From positions 1 through 44,190 of the forward strand of contig CALFTK010000048.1 in the NCBI GenBank assembly GCA_937916465.1: DNA of 44,190 nucleotides, read 5' to 3'. Origin of the DNA: an uncultured Bacteroidales bacterium (lineage in GTDB: Bacteria; Bacteroidota; Bacteroidia; Bacteroidales; Bacteroidaceae). Under the pieces are notes generated by a model. The model did not search any database. It was not told the DNA's origin and saw only the letters and a list, made by a program, of their open reading frames with translations. This document shows, in pieces, positions 23,601 to 32,113 of the stretch (position 1 is the first letter of the stretch; every line of letters begins with the position of its first letter). Both the position numbers and the translations under genes were made by a program.

Positions 23601-23806
23601 ATACTCTTCCTGCAAAATATGCAAAGAAGGCTGGTTTGCAGAATTTGAGAGCATACGTATCACTTGACGACTTCTTTACAATTACCAAGTATCCTGGTTT
23701 CGACCCGGAAACAGCTACTACAACAAATGCACAGCAGCTTGGTATAGATTTGGGTACATACCCAACAGCTAAAAAGTTTGTTCTTGGTCTTAATGTTACA
23801 TTCTAA
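20603..23806 (+). CDS. SusC/RagA-type TonB-dependent outer-membrane transporter
   Basis: 1067 aa. Signal peptide 1-22 (ending ICAVAQ). A carboxypeptidase-regulatory-like (DUF4480-type) domain spans about 26-100 (VKGQVLDDLGEPVIAANV). The TonB-box-like LLDEVVVIGYGTQ follows at about 102-114. The plug (about 118-232) includes QGKAAGIQV, GQGAQIRVRGYSSN and LKDAASAAIYGAQAGNGVV, classic SusC motifs. A long beta-barrel runs to the C-terminal LGLNVTF, ending in Phe as expected for outer-membrane insertion. It imports oligosaccharides with its SusD partner using TonB energy. susD starts 14 nt downstream. The substrate cannot be read from sequence; the nearby GH95, GH3 and esterase genes suggest fucosylated or xylan-type glycans, by context only. 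Confidence 0.95.
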   Translation: MKTKKTFLGLLLALAMPICAVAQNVNVKGQVLDDLGEPVIAANVIQVGNPANGTVTDLDGNYSISVPSNSSLQFSFMGYVSKTEAVNGRSTINVTLSEDTELLDEVVVIGYGTQKKSDLSGAVASIAAKDLQNRSTTDAASALQGKAAGIQVMNFSGAPGQGAQIRVRGYSSNSGEIGPLLIVDGLQVDNIQYLDPSMIESMEILKDAASAAIYGAQAGNGVVLITTKKGSSTGHGTISYDFKLTMQSLAKDPGVMNRAQFINFKKMQGYDIDAELRNNGDDGEIDTDWADATFGTGWAQQHGLTFSGGNDKGHYFMSLNYLNNDGIVRGDKDTYERLSTQINADYKIKEWLTVGTNTSIEKWATSSVSHMSETNSVFMAAIQNDPLTPVTYNDPSEFPQNMYLAYQGMQDGFQEFDGPSLIVQNYDTDLFGPGKYFATSKYVDNDHGSPLIQLARNNSKNSGITVRGTTFLNLNPMKGLVVTSRLGYRISYSNGHNYNTPYYANPMAKSDMYSISANANTGLYYQWENFANYDKTIGKLNLNAMAGMSFIESRNDNVSASAQGKELLSGYAENFQYLNYVLPDGPTKTFSNLPGRSASLAYFGRIGLSYDNKYNVQANFRADAFDSSKLAADNRWGYFPSFSAAWTLSNEDFIADNISRDALSFLKLRASWGRNGNVNVLNNYAYSTSINYNSNWYEYGMDAAPSYGSMPAGLANPGLKWETSDQIDLGLDARFLGDRLTFSADWYHKTTKDLLVKINPVPEIGVAETTVNGGEVMNKGLEIELGWRDRIGKLNYSINGNLSTLKNEVTYLDPSISRILYGSYYVSQIRTAFEVGNPIWYMYGYQMDGIAQETIYKTDKDGNFELDANGDKIVKYNPGDPMLHDFNGDGIIGEEDRTNIGQGIPKLTYGLTIAMDYKGFDFTMFGTGVAGNSIFPVLYRTDRPYNNTLAYYYENSWTPENTDRTLPSAAAVKNDTQFWASSGNVFDGSYFKFKQIQFGYTLPAKYAKKAGLQNLRAYVSLDDFFTITKYPGFDPETATTTNAQQLGIDLGTYPTAKKFVLGLNVTF

Positions 23807-23820
23807 ACAAATCGATCATT

Positions 23821-25548
23821 ATGAAAAAATCATTTATTCCACTTATATGCGCTACTGCTTTATTAACAGTTAGTTGCGCCGATAAGCTTGAGATTCCTCA
23901 GAAGGGCGTTGTAGCTTACGAGGATTTCTATAAGACAGACGAAGATGCAGAGGGTGCTCTTGTAGCTATGTATGATGTTTTTGCACAGAACATTGCTCGT
24001 CCTAATGGCGAATCTATTATATGCCCTTATATTGCACTATTCAACCTACCTGGTGACGATGTTTATGCAGCAGGTGAATTCTACGGAGACAACGACTTCA
24101 ATGGACAGATAAACGAATTCCGTTTTGATGCAAATGCTCAGCTTGTTGTAAGTATGTACAAAGGTTTCTACCAGATGATTTATGGTGCTAACCTTGTTAT
24201 TGACAATTTCAGTGGCAATAAAGCTGACACTGAGGTTAAGAAAAGAGCAGTTGCTGAAGCTCGCACTATTCGTGCTTGGGCTCACATGATGCTTGCTATT
24301 GGTTGGGGTACTCCTCCACTGATTGACAAAGTTATTGTAGATGCTCCTTCTAACTATAGCGGCACTCAGGAAGAGCTTTTGGCATGGTGCGGTAAGGAAG
24401 CATTGGCAGCAGTTGCCGATTTGCGCGAACGTACTTCAACAGCCGACAAGAATGGAACAACTTATGTAACAAAAGGTTTTGCTCAGTATGTAGCAGGTAA
24501 AGCATATCTGTTTGCAGGTGACTATGAAAATGCTGAAGCTGCTTTGAAACCATTGGTAACATCTAATAAATATGCTCTTGTTCCAGGCGATCGTATTCGT
24601 GAAACTTTCCACTTGGTAGGTGAAGGCAATGAAGAGTACATATTTGCTGCAAACATCAATAACAACCCTGCTATTGGTGACTGGTCAGGCAAAATTCAGA
24701 AGACCACTTGGATGCACATGGACATCTGGGGTTGGAGAACTGACCACTGGGCAGGAACTCCATCACTTGTAAGAGGTGGTTGGGGCGGCCTTGGTGTACG
24801 TGCCGACTTTGCTGAAGCTCTGATTGCAAACGATGGTTATGATTCATACCGCCGTAAGGCTTGGGTAAAACAGTTTGACCCGGAAGTTCTATATGAAATG
24901 GCATATCCTACAGATGAAACACAGACATTAGAGCAGAAGAAACAGAGTGCAGACCGTGGTATTAAGACATATCTCTATGGACAGAGCGAATATCTGCAGT
25001 ACAAGAGAGTTTCTGACAATGCTGATTATGACAACTGGTATTCAACTCTGAACGTACTTATTGCACGTCAGGCAGAGGCTTATTTGATGTATGCAGAAGC
25101 TGCTGCACGTACATCATCTACAGCTGACGATGCTCTTGGTTTACAGTTGCTTAAAGAAATTCAGAACCGTGCCGGTTCACAGAAAGTAAGTCCAACTCTT
25201 AACTTACAGGATGTTAAGGAAGAGAAGAGATTTGAAATGTTTATGGAGGGTTGCCGTTGGGCTGATTTGGTTCGTTACTATAAGGTAGATGGCGACCAGA
25301 CCGTTATAAACAATTTGAAGGACAATGGTCAAGATGTTCCTCAGCTCTACGATACATTCTGGGGAGAAGTTAAGGATGGTTCTAAGACATATCCTCAGAC
25401 AGCCGAGCACAATATTGTAACTGTCATGCAGCATCCTAATACAGGTAAGAAGGTTGGTTTTGACATCAACGTTCATACCCTATTCCCATTCCCTGGTGCA
25501 GCTGTAATGGCTATTAATCCTAATATGAAACAGAACCCTGGTTATTAA
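23821..25548 (+). CDS. SusD/RagB-type glycan-binding surface lipoprotein
   Basis: 575 aa. The signal peptide ends LLTVSC with lipid anchor Cys19. The body is a SusD/RagB TPR-like fold: FYKTDEDAEGALVAMYDVFA near 39-58, KRAVAEARTIRAWAHMML near 141-158, AYLMYAEAAARTS near 420-432 and the C-terminal KEEKRFEMFMEGCRWADLVR near 462-481, which is the most recognisable SusD motif. It caps the SusC barrel and captures glycan. Directly after the gene is a strong bidirectional terminator, so the operon contains only these two genes. No SusE/F-like binding protein or enzyme follows. Confidence 0.95.
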   Translation: MKKSFIPLICATALLTVSCADKLEIPQKGVVAYEDFYKTDEDAEGALVAMYDVFAQNIARPNGESIICPYIALFNLPGDDVYAAGEFYGDNDFNGQINEFRFDANAQLVVSMYKGFYQMIYGANLVIDNFSGNKADTEVKKRAVAEARTIRAWAHMMLAIGWGTPPLIDKVIVDAPSNYSGTQEELLAWCGKEALAAVADLRERTSTADKNGTTYVTKGFAQYVAGKAYLFAGDYENAEAALKPLVTSNKYALVPGDRIRETFHLVGEGNEEYIFAANINNNPAIGDWSGKIQKTTWMHMDIWGWRTDHWAGTPSLVRGGWGGLGVRADFAEALIANDGYDSYRRKAWVKQFDPEVLYEMAYPTDETQTLEQKKQSADRGIKTYLYGQSEYLQYKRVSDNADYDNWYSTLNVLIARQAEAYLMYAEAAARTSSTADDALGLQLLKEIQNRAGSQKVSPTLNLQDVKEEKRFEMFMEGCRWADLVRYYKVDGDQTVINNLKDNGQDVPQLYDTFWGEVKDGSKTYPQTAEHNIVTVMQHPNTGKKVGFDINVHTLFPFPGAAVMAINPNMKQNPGY

Positions 25549-25589
25549 TATGAATTCAAAATAGTCATATACATATAACTATTTCAAAG

Positions 25590-25627
25590 GAGCCCCCAAG
25601 CAGAATTAAACATCTGCTTGGGGGCTC
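25590..25627. terminator. Bidirectional terminator between susD and mfd
   Basis: A perfect 14-bp stem, AGCCCCCAAGCAGA (25591-25604) with TCTGCTTGGGGGCT (25613-25626), is extended by a G-C pair and has an 8-nt loop. It lies between convergent genes. No long T-run follows on either strand, but the stem is very stable. Confidence 0.85.
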
Positions 25628-25651
25628 TGATTTATGTCACTGTTAATAATA

Positions 25652-28600
25652 CTATACAGATTGAATACCATTAATTTCTTCAAAAACAGAGATAGCCTGT
25701 TCTACACTTTTTACATCCGTTATCAAGATACTTCGTTTACCATTATCTTCACGCAGACGACACTCCATTGGATGGTTAGCTGCATACATCAATATATTGC
25801 CAAAAGCATCGCTTGAATAGTACGGACTCTCCAAATTCGATATAAAGAACAGACTCATTCTACCTCCTTTAAGGAATATCTTCTCTATACCCAATTCCTT
25901 GCCCATCTTACGTAGTAAAACCAGCCTGATAAGTTCTTCTGCCTGAGGAGGTATTTTACCAAACCTGTCTTCCAAACGATAACGGAAAGCCATTATATCG
26001 TTTTCACGTTCCATGCCGTCCAGCTCTCTGTAAAGCAGTATTCGTTCACTACCATCAGGGACATATTCCGGAGGAAAATTAAGTTCCAAATCACTCTCAA
26101 CAAGACACTCTTCAACATACATTTCGGCCGATTTAATACCATTTTCTGTTATGTTTGCTTTATCGGTAAAGAGTTCAGCAAATTCATCATTTTTAAGTTC
26201 TCGTACAGCCTCTTTTAGTATCTTCTGATAGGTTTCGTATCCCAAATCGGAAATAAACCCACTCTGTTCTGCACCTAACATATTTCCTGCACCGCGAATA
26301 TCAAGATCTTGCATTGCTATTTGAATACCGCTGCCCAATTCGCTAAAATTCTCTATAGCCTGAAGCCTACGACGGGAATCCTGTGGCAACGCACTAAGTG
26401 GTGGTGCAAGCAGATAGCAGAATGCCTTACGGTTACTACGCCCCACTCTACCTCGCATCTGATGCAAATCGCTCAATCCAAAATGGTGTGCATTATTCAC
26501 AATAATGGTATTTACATTTGGTATGTCTATACCATTTTCTATTATAGAGGTGGCTATAAAGACATCGTAATCATGATTCATAAAATCCACCACTATCTTC
26601 TCCAGTTCATCGGGACTCATCTGGCCATGTCCAACACAGACTCTTGCATCGGGTACTTCTCTTTCAACAATAGCCTGCAAATCGTAAAGAGAGTTTATTC
26701 TGTCACTGATTAAGAACAACTGACCATTACGACTCATTTCAAAGTTTACGGCTTCACGTATTATCTCAGAATTGAATGTATGAACTTCTGTCTGTATGGG
26801 ATACCTGTTTGGTGGCGGAGTATGTATAACCGATAAATCGCGTGCTCCCATTAATGAAAACTGCAATGTTCTTGGTATAGGTGTAGCAGTCATAGTAAGA
26901 GTATCCACATTCACCTTCATCTGTTTCAATTTCTCCTTTACAGAGACTCCAAACTTCTGTTCCTCATCTATTATAAGCAATCCTAAATCTTTAAACTTTA
27001 CACTTTTGCCAATCAATTTATGAGTGCCTATTATTATATCTATTTTACCCGATTCCAAACGAGATAGTATATCGGTAGTCTGAGCAGCTGTTCTGGCACG
27101 ACTCAGATAATCTACATTACAAGGAAAATCTTTCAGTCTTTCACTAAAAGTTTTATAATGTTGAAATGCCAGGATAGTAGTAGGAACAAGAACAGCTACC
27201 TGTTTATTATCGGCAACAGCCTTGAAGGCAGCGCGTATTGCCACTTCGGTTTTTCCAAATCCCACATCGCCACAGATAAGACGATCCATTGGTTTACCGC
27301 TCTCCATATCGGCTTTTATATCTAATGTAGCTTTTAACTGATCCGGAGTATCTTCATATATAAAACTTGCCTCCAATTCGTTTTGCAGATATGAATCAGG
27401 GCTATATGCAAATCCCTTTTCCTGTTGACGTTTTGCATACAATTGAATAAGGTCACGAGCTATATCCTTGATTTTTCCCTTGGTACGTTCTTTCAGGTTT
27501 TCCCAAGCACCGGAACCAAGTTTGTTAATACGCGGAGGTTCACCCTCTTTGCCTTTGTACTTAGATACTTTATGCAGCGAATGTATTGATACAAATACAA
27601 CATCGTTGTTCTTGTATATAAGTTTTATAACCTCCTGCATTGTACCTCCCTTCTGTACTCTTACCAAACCGCCAAAAGTACCTACTCCATGGTCCATGTG
27701 AACCACATAATCGCCTATATTGAATTCACTCAACTCTTTTAGAGTAAGTGCCACCTTGCCATTTCTTGCTCTGTCGCTTTTCAGATTATATTTGTGGAAA
27801 CGGTCAAAAATCTGATGGTCTGTAAAAAAACAACATTGTAACAGATTGTCAGCAAAACCTTCGTGCAACGTCTTATCTATGGGAGTAAATACTATACGTT
27901 CACCACGGTCTTCAAATATAGCTTTCAATCTATCGGTCTGTTTACTGCTATCTGATAGAATGTAAATTTTATACCCTTTAACCAGATAATCGGTTAAAAC
28001 TGATGATACTAAATCGAAATTCTTATGAAACAGCGTCTGATTTGATGTATTGAAACAGATTGTTACATCGGGAGTTCCTGTTGGTTTTGTACCAAACTCA
28101 ACTTTTCTGTATGCAAAGAATTTCTTCAAGAAATCTTCTACATCTACTATTTCAGGTCTTTCCGTCTGTTCAACATCCCTAATATGAGCAGCTATAGAAG
28201 TGTTATTATCTATATCCTTTTTAATACTCTCTATTCTATCGGCAGTCCAAAGCAAATCTCTTGCAACAATGACAGAACTTTCCGGTATAAAATCCAGCAA
28301 CGACACTTTTTCTGTATCTTTACCAGACATACCCGGTACTATAACAGCATTCTCCATACTCTCCAAAGAGAGTTGGGTTTCTACCGAAAATTGTCTTATA
28401 CTATCTATGTCATCGCCAAAAAAATCTATTCTGTAAGGATTTTCCGACGAGAAAGAGAAGACATCAAGAATACTACCTCGAACAGCATATTGTCCCGGTT
28501 CATATACGTAATCAACACGTTCAAATCCCAATTCAAACAGTCTGTCTTGAATAGAATCTCTATCTACGGTAGCGTATTGTTCTAAGAATATAGTGTTTTC

Positions 28601-29032
28601 ACTAAGATTGGTTTTAGATACTACAGGTTCAGCAAGTGCATCGGGTGATGTTACTACGAACAGTTTATCGGCATTCTCATTGTAAACAGACAATCTGCTT
28701 AGAACCTCTGTTCTTAGTATGGCATTGGCATCATCTCTTTGACCATACTTTGCAGCACGTCTATAGGCCGATGGGAAGTACAAAACATCAGTATCGCCCA
28801 AAATCTGAACCAAATCATGATAAAAATAGGCTGCATCTTCCTGACTGTTAAGCACTATTAGATACAATCCACTCTGACTGCTATCATATAGTGTACTTAT
28901 GACCACTGCAGGAGACGACGCAAAAAGTCCTTGCAGAAAAACATGATTTGATTGTTTTTCTGCAAGTTCCTTATGTAGCGCCTTGCACTGAGCAAGTCTA
29001 TTGTATTGTTTTCTTAATTCAGTTAACTCCAT
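25652..29032 (-). CDS. mfd: Transcription-repair coupling factor Mfd
   Basis: 1126 aa, typical length. A UvrB-like N-terminal region runs to about 300 (YEPGQYAVRGSILDVFSF at 177-194). The CarD-like RNA-polymerase interaction domain is at about 436-530 (IGDYVVHMDHGVGTFGGL). The RecG-like translocase follows: Walker A GDVGFGKT (588-595), DEEQ box (689-692), TATPIPRTLQFSLMG, and motif VI in the MRGRVGRSNRKAFCYLL region. A C-terminal TRCF domain closes the protein. Mfd removes RNA polymerase stalled at lesions and recruits UvrA. Its ATG overlaps the stop of the upstream TorF-like gene by one base (TAATG), so the two are translationally coupled, an odd pairing. Confidence 0.97.
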   Translation of the reverse strand: MELTELRKQYNRLAQCKALHKELAEKQSNHVFLQGLFASSPAVVISTLYDSSQSGLYLIVLNSQEDAAYFYHDLVQILGDTDVLYFPSAYRRAAKYGQRDDANAILRTEVLSRLSVYNENADKLFVVTSPDALAEPVVSKTNLSENTIFLEQYATVDRDSIQDRLFELGFERVDYVYEPGQYAVRGSILDVFSFSSENPYRIDFFGDDIDSIRQFSVETQLSLESMENAVIVPGMSGKDTEKVSLLDFIPESSVIVARDLLWTADRIESIKKDIDNNTSIAAHIRDVEQTERPEIVDVEDFLKKFFAYRKVEFGTKPTGTPDVTICFNTSNQTLFHKNFDLVSSVLTDYLVKGYKIYILSDSSKQTDRLKAIFEDRGERIVFTPIDKTLHEGFADNLLQCCFFTDHQIFDRFHKYNLKSDRARNGKVALTLKELSEFNIGDYVVHMDHGVGTFGGLVRVQKGGTMQEVIKLIYKNNDVVFVSIHSLHKVSKYKGKEGEPPRINKLGSGAWENLKERTKGKIKDIARDLIQLYAKRQQEKGFAYSPDSYLQNELEASFIYEDTPDQLKATLDIKADMESGKPMDRLICGDVGFGKTEVAIRAAFKAVADNKQVAVLVPTTILAFQHYKTFSERLKDFPCNVDYLSRARTAAQTTDILSRLESGKIDIIIGTHKLIGKSVKFKDLGLLIIDEEQKFGVSVKEKLKQMKVNVDTLTMTATPIPRTLQFSLMGARDLSVIHTPPPNRYPIQTEVHTFNSEIIREAVNFEMSRNGQLFLISDRINSLYDLQAIVEREVPDARVCVGHGQMSPDELEKIVVDFMNHDYDVFIATSIIENGIDIPNVNTIIVNNAHHFGLSDLHQMRGRVGRSNRKAFCYLLAPPLSALPQDSRRRLQAIENFSELGSGIQIAMQDLDIRGAGNMLGAEQSGFISDLGYETYQKILKEAVRELKNDEFAELFTDKANITENGIKSAEMYVEECLVESDLELNFPPEYVPDGSERILLYRELDGMERENDIMAFRYRLEDRFGKIPPQAEELIRLVLLRKMGKELGIEKIFLKGGRMSLFFISNLESPYYSSDAFGNILMYAANHPMECRLREDNGKRSILITDVKSVEQAISVFEEINGIQSV

Positions 29033-29733
29033 TAAAAGGTGTATGATACGGCAAATGAAAAGTCATTCCATGCCGGATTATATGTAAGCTGCAAGCCTGC
29101 ATTATTCAGGTTAGCACCCAATGTAACATTTGTAAGTGCAAAACCATCTACATCGTAGTACCACGATTCTGTAGGCACTGCACCCAGTTCGCACCAGAAA
29201 TCAAGACCTACCAATGCAAATTCATAACCAAATTGGAAATAGTGGGCAAATTCTGATTCTCCCAATTCATAGTTGTTATATAGAAGACTGCTCCATGTGA
29301 ATGAAAGAGGCAGATCTTCACTTACGCAATATGACAACTGAAAATCCAATTCGTGATTATCCAAATATGATGAATTGAAGTAGTTTGACATTGAATAGTT
29401 ATAGTCCGAAACAGAGAGAGTCAGACCACCTAAAGTGGCATAAAGTGAAAAATCGAATTCATTACAAGAAGTTCTTTCGTGCTTGAAATCATACGATGGA
29501 TCGAGTGAAGCATTTGCCCATGCTTCTGCAGAAACTTCTAATAAATCTCCACTAAAACCTACCGACAGACCAGGCTGTACAGAAGGACCTGCAACAGACA
29601 TACCACGCCAAATATAATTGGTGGTAATAGAGGTTTCAGTTTCAAAAAACCATTCATTTTCTCCAGCTTTAAGAGAAGTAGGAATTGTTGCCAGGACTAC
29701 TGCAACAAGTGCAACAAAAAATTTTTTTTTCAT
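29032..29733 (-). CDS. TorF-family putative porin (small outer-membrane barrel)
   Basis: 233 aa with signal peptide 1-23 (ending PTSLKAG). The mature start has SITTNYIWRGMSVAGPSVQP, the conserved opening of the TorF/Gcw_chp putative porin family. It is followed by alternating hydrophobic strands and a C-terminal FAVSYTF ending in Phe, typical of outer-membrane beta-barrels. What it transports is not known. It is transcribed divergently from potA from overlapping promoters and is coupled to mfd downstream by a TAATG overlap. Confidence 0.8.
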   Translation of the reverse strand: MKKKFFVALVAVVLATIPTSLKAGENEWFFETETSITTNYIWRGMSVAGPSVQPGLSVGFSGDLLEVSAEAWANASLDPSYDFKHERTSCNEFDFSLYATLGGLTLSVSDYNYSMSNYFNSSYLDNHELDFQLSYCVSEDLPLSFTWSSLLYNNYELGESEFAHYFQFGYEFALVGLDFWCELGAVPTESWYYDVDGFALTNVTLGANLNNAGLQLTYNPAWNDFSFAVSYTF

Positions 29734-29756
29734 CTTCGTTATTTTTTATGTTTGAA

Positions 29757-29797
29757 TTTGGGTGCAAAACTACAAAAAAACTATCTTTGCACCCCGA
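29757..29797. promoter_or_regulatory. Overlapping divergent promoters of potA and the TorF-like gene
   Basis: Plus strand: TTTG (29757-29760), a 21-nt spacer, then TATCTTTG (29782-29789), directing potA. Minus strand: TAGTTTTG (29772-29765), directing the porin, with its -33 region falling near 29793-29797. The core is near-palindromic, GCAAAACTA against CTATCTTTGC. The two -7 boxes are 9 bp apart and each promoter covers the other's start region, so the two cannot be occupied together. This placement fixes the potA start at 29832. A 7-codon reading frame (29803-29826) lies in the potA leader. Confidence 0.75.
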
Positions 29798-29831
29798 AAA
29801 CTATGACAAAATCTTATGCGTTTTAACTGAA

Positions 29832-31322
29832 ATGACAAATATTCAAAAAAACTGTCCAACCGTGCAGTTGTCTGACAAAGACTGCACACAGCGCGCACCT
29901 GATATCCCAGGTGCTGTTTCAGCAAACAATATATCGAACGACAAGAAGACTTACATCATTGAGATAGACCATGTTTCAAAGTGGTTTGGCGACAAGCAAG
30001 TTCTCGATGATGTAAGTCTTTTTGTCAAGAAAGGAGAATTCGTAACCATATTGGGGCCATCAGGATGTGGTAAAACCACTCTTTTACGCCTTATAGCCGG
30101 ATTCAATCAGGTATCAGAAGGAATTATCAGAATGGGTGGTCACGATATTACTCAAATACCACCACACAAACGTCCAATGAATACAGTTTTTCAGCGTTAT
30201 GCCCTATTTCCACATTTAAATGTGTATGAAAATATTGCATTTGGCCTAAAACTGAAAAAAGTCAATGAAGAAGAGATTGACAAACAAGTACGCAGTGTAT
30301 TGAAACTTGTGGGACTAACCGACTACGAAGAACGCAACGTAGATTCTCTGTCCGGAGGACAGCAGCAACGTGTGGCCATAGCACGCGCCATAATCAACAA
30401 GCCTCAGGTTCTGTTACTTGACGAACCATTGGCTGCACTCGATTTGAAGATGCGTAAGGATATGCAGTTGGAGTTAAAACAGATGCATAAGGAGTTGGGT
30501 ATAACATTCATATACGTAACCCACGACCAGGAAGAGGCACTCACTTTAAGCGATACCATCGTTGTAATGAACAAAGGTAAAGTACAGCAGATAGGTAAGC
30601 CAACAGATATATACAACGAACCAATCAATCCATTCGTAGCCGATTTTATTGGCGATAGTAACATACTGAACGGTATAATGAAAGAGGATAGGAAAGTTCA
30701 GTTTATGTATCACGAATTTGACTGTGTTGATGAAGGTTTTAAGAAAGACGAACACGTAGATGTAGTTATCAGACCGGAAGACATTTACATAATGCAACGC
30801 AACCAGTCTGCAATGATAAACGGAAAGGTAACAACCTGTATATTCAAAGGTGTTCATTATGAAATGGTAGTAATTACCGACAATGGATACGAACTGATAA
30901 TTCAGGACTACAACGCATTCGAAGCAGGCGAAGAGGTAAGCCTGATTATAAAGCCTTCCGATATACACGTTATGCATAAAGAACGTTACACCAACAGTTT
31001 AATAGGAACTATGGAAGACGAAAGTCACGTTACCGTTCTTGACGAAACATTTGAATGTTTACCACAGGAAGGTATAGAAGGTGGCGACGAAGTAGATGTA
31101 GAGATTAGTTTTGATGACATAGAACTGTTGGATGATATGGATGATGGCAATGCGTCAGGAGTAGTATCATTCATTCTTTACAAAGGAAATCATTATCATT
31201 TGACAGTCACTACAGACAGTGGTGAAGATATATATGTCAACACCAACGACGTTTGGGACGATGGCGATATGGTAGGTATAAAGATTAAACCGGAACACCT
31301 GAAGATTAGCAAACGCCTATGA
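29832..31322 (+). CDS. potA: Spermidine/putrescine ABC transporter ATPase PotA
   Basis: 496 aa from ATG 29832, chosen because the longer frame from 29685 would begin upstream of the promoter and inside the divergent gene. Walker A is GPSGCGKTT (75-83), signature LSGGQQQR (173-180), Walker B LLLDEP (194-199) and the H-loop THDQEEA near 230-236. The C-terminal part (about 290-496) is longer than in E. coli PotA (378 aa in all). It appears to hold two successive TOBE-like units: VVIRPEDIYIM / LIIKPSDIHVM, and VEISFDDIELL / IKIKPEHLKIS. PotA powers polyamine import with PotB, PotC and PotD. The N-terminus has a 40-residue extension before the ABC domain. Its stop overlaps potB by 4 nt. Confidence 0.93.
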   Translation: MTNIQKNCPTVQLSDKDCTQRAPDIPGAVSANNISNDKKTYIIEIDHVSKWFGDKQVLDDVSLFVKKGEFVTILGPSGCGKTTLLRLIAGFNQVSEGIIRMGGHDITQIPPHKRPMNTVFQRYALFPHLNVYENIAFGLKLKKVNEEEIDKQVRSVLKLVGLTDYEERNVDSLSGGQQQRVAIARAIINKPQVLLLDEPLAALDLKMRKDMQLELKQMHKELGITFIYVTHDQEEALTLSDTIVVMNKGKVQQIGKPTDIYNEPINPFVADFIGDSNILNGIMKEDRKVQFMYHEFDCVDEGFKKDEHVDVVIRPEDIYIMQRNQSAMINGKVTTCIFKGVHYEMVVITDNGYELIIQDYNAFEAGEEVSLIIKPSDIHVMHKERYTNSLIGTMEDESHVTVLDETFECLPQEGIEGGDEVDVEISFDDIELLDDMDDGNASGVVSFILYKGNHYHLTVTTDSGEDIYVNTNDVWDDGDMVGIKIKPEHLKISKRL

Positions 31323-32113
31323 AACTGTCAAATTTAGTAACCAAACGCAGTAATTGGGTAATACCCTACGTAGTATTCCTAATACTATTCACAGTACTAC
31401 CGCTACTGCTGATTGGTGTGTATGCATTCAAATCGAACGATGGTGGATTCACACTACAGAACTTTGTAAAATTCGCCACTCAATCGGAAGCACTGAACAC
31501 ATTTATATATTCCATAGGTATAGCACTTATAACTACCGTTTTGTGTATTTTGATAGGTTATCCTGCCGCTTATATTTTAAGCAATTCGGAACTAAACAGA
31601 AACAAAACATTGGTATTACTGTTTATTCTGCCCATGTGGATAAATGTACTGATGCGTTCACTTGCTACAGTAGCACTGTTTGATTTTTTACACTTGGGAT
31701 TGGGTGAAGGAGCTTTAATCTTTGGACTTGTTTATGATTTTCTGCCGTTTATGATATACCCTATCTATAATACCATACAGAAAATTGACAAGAGCTATAT
31801 TGAAGCAGCACAAGATTTGGGTGCTAACAAAATACACATATTTACTAAAGTAATATGGCCATTATCCATACCGGGAATAATAAGTGGAATATTGATGGTA
31901 TTCCTTCCTACAATATCCACCTTTGCCATATCAGAAATATTGACACTGAACAACAAACGTCTGTTCGGTTCCATTATACAGGATAACATTATGATGAGCG
32001 ACACTATGAATTATGGTGCAGCCCTATCATTGATAATGCTGTTGATAATTGCCATAACCAGCATAATCAGCAATAAAGATGATGAAAATATTAACGAAGG
32101 AGGATTGATATGA
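31319..32113 (+). CDS. potB: Spermidine/putrescine ABC permease PotB
   Basis: 264 aa inner-membrane permease with about six transmembrane helices, beginning at 14-36. The cytoplasmic EAA loop that docks on the ATPase reads YIEAAQDLGANKIHIFTKVI (160-179). Its length is close to E. coli PotB (275 aa). It starts by ATGA overlap with the potA stop and ends by ATGA overlap with potC, so the three are translationally coupled. Confidence 0.93.
   Translation: MKLSNLVTKRSNWVIPYVVFLILFTVLPLLLIGVYAFKSNDGGFTLQNFVKFATQSEALNTFIYSIGIALITTVLCILIGYPAAYILSNSELNRNKTLVLLFILPMWINVLMRSLATVALFDFLHLGLGEGALIFGLVYDFLPFMIYPIYNTIQKIDKSYIEAAQDLGANKIHIFTKVIWPLSIPGIISGILMVFLPTISTFAISEILTLNNKRLFGSIIQDNIMMSDTMNYGAALSLIMLLIIAITSIISNKDDENINEGGLI

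Noticed and set aside
28184..28585. 133-codon plus-strand frame opposite mfd
   Set aside because: It is antisense to the mfd N-terminal region and has no recognisable motifs.
29685..29831. Upstream extension of the potA reading frame
   Set aside because: It overlaps the divergent porin gene and lies before the predicted promoter; ATG 29832 fits the transcript start.
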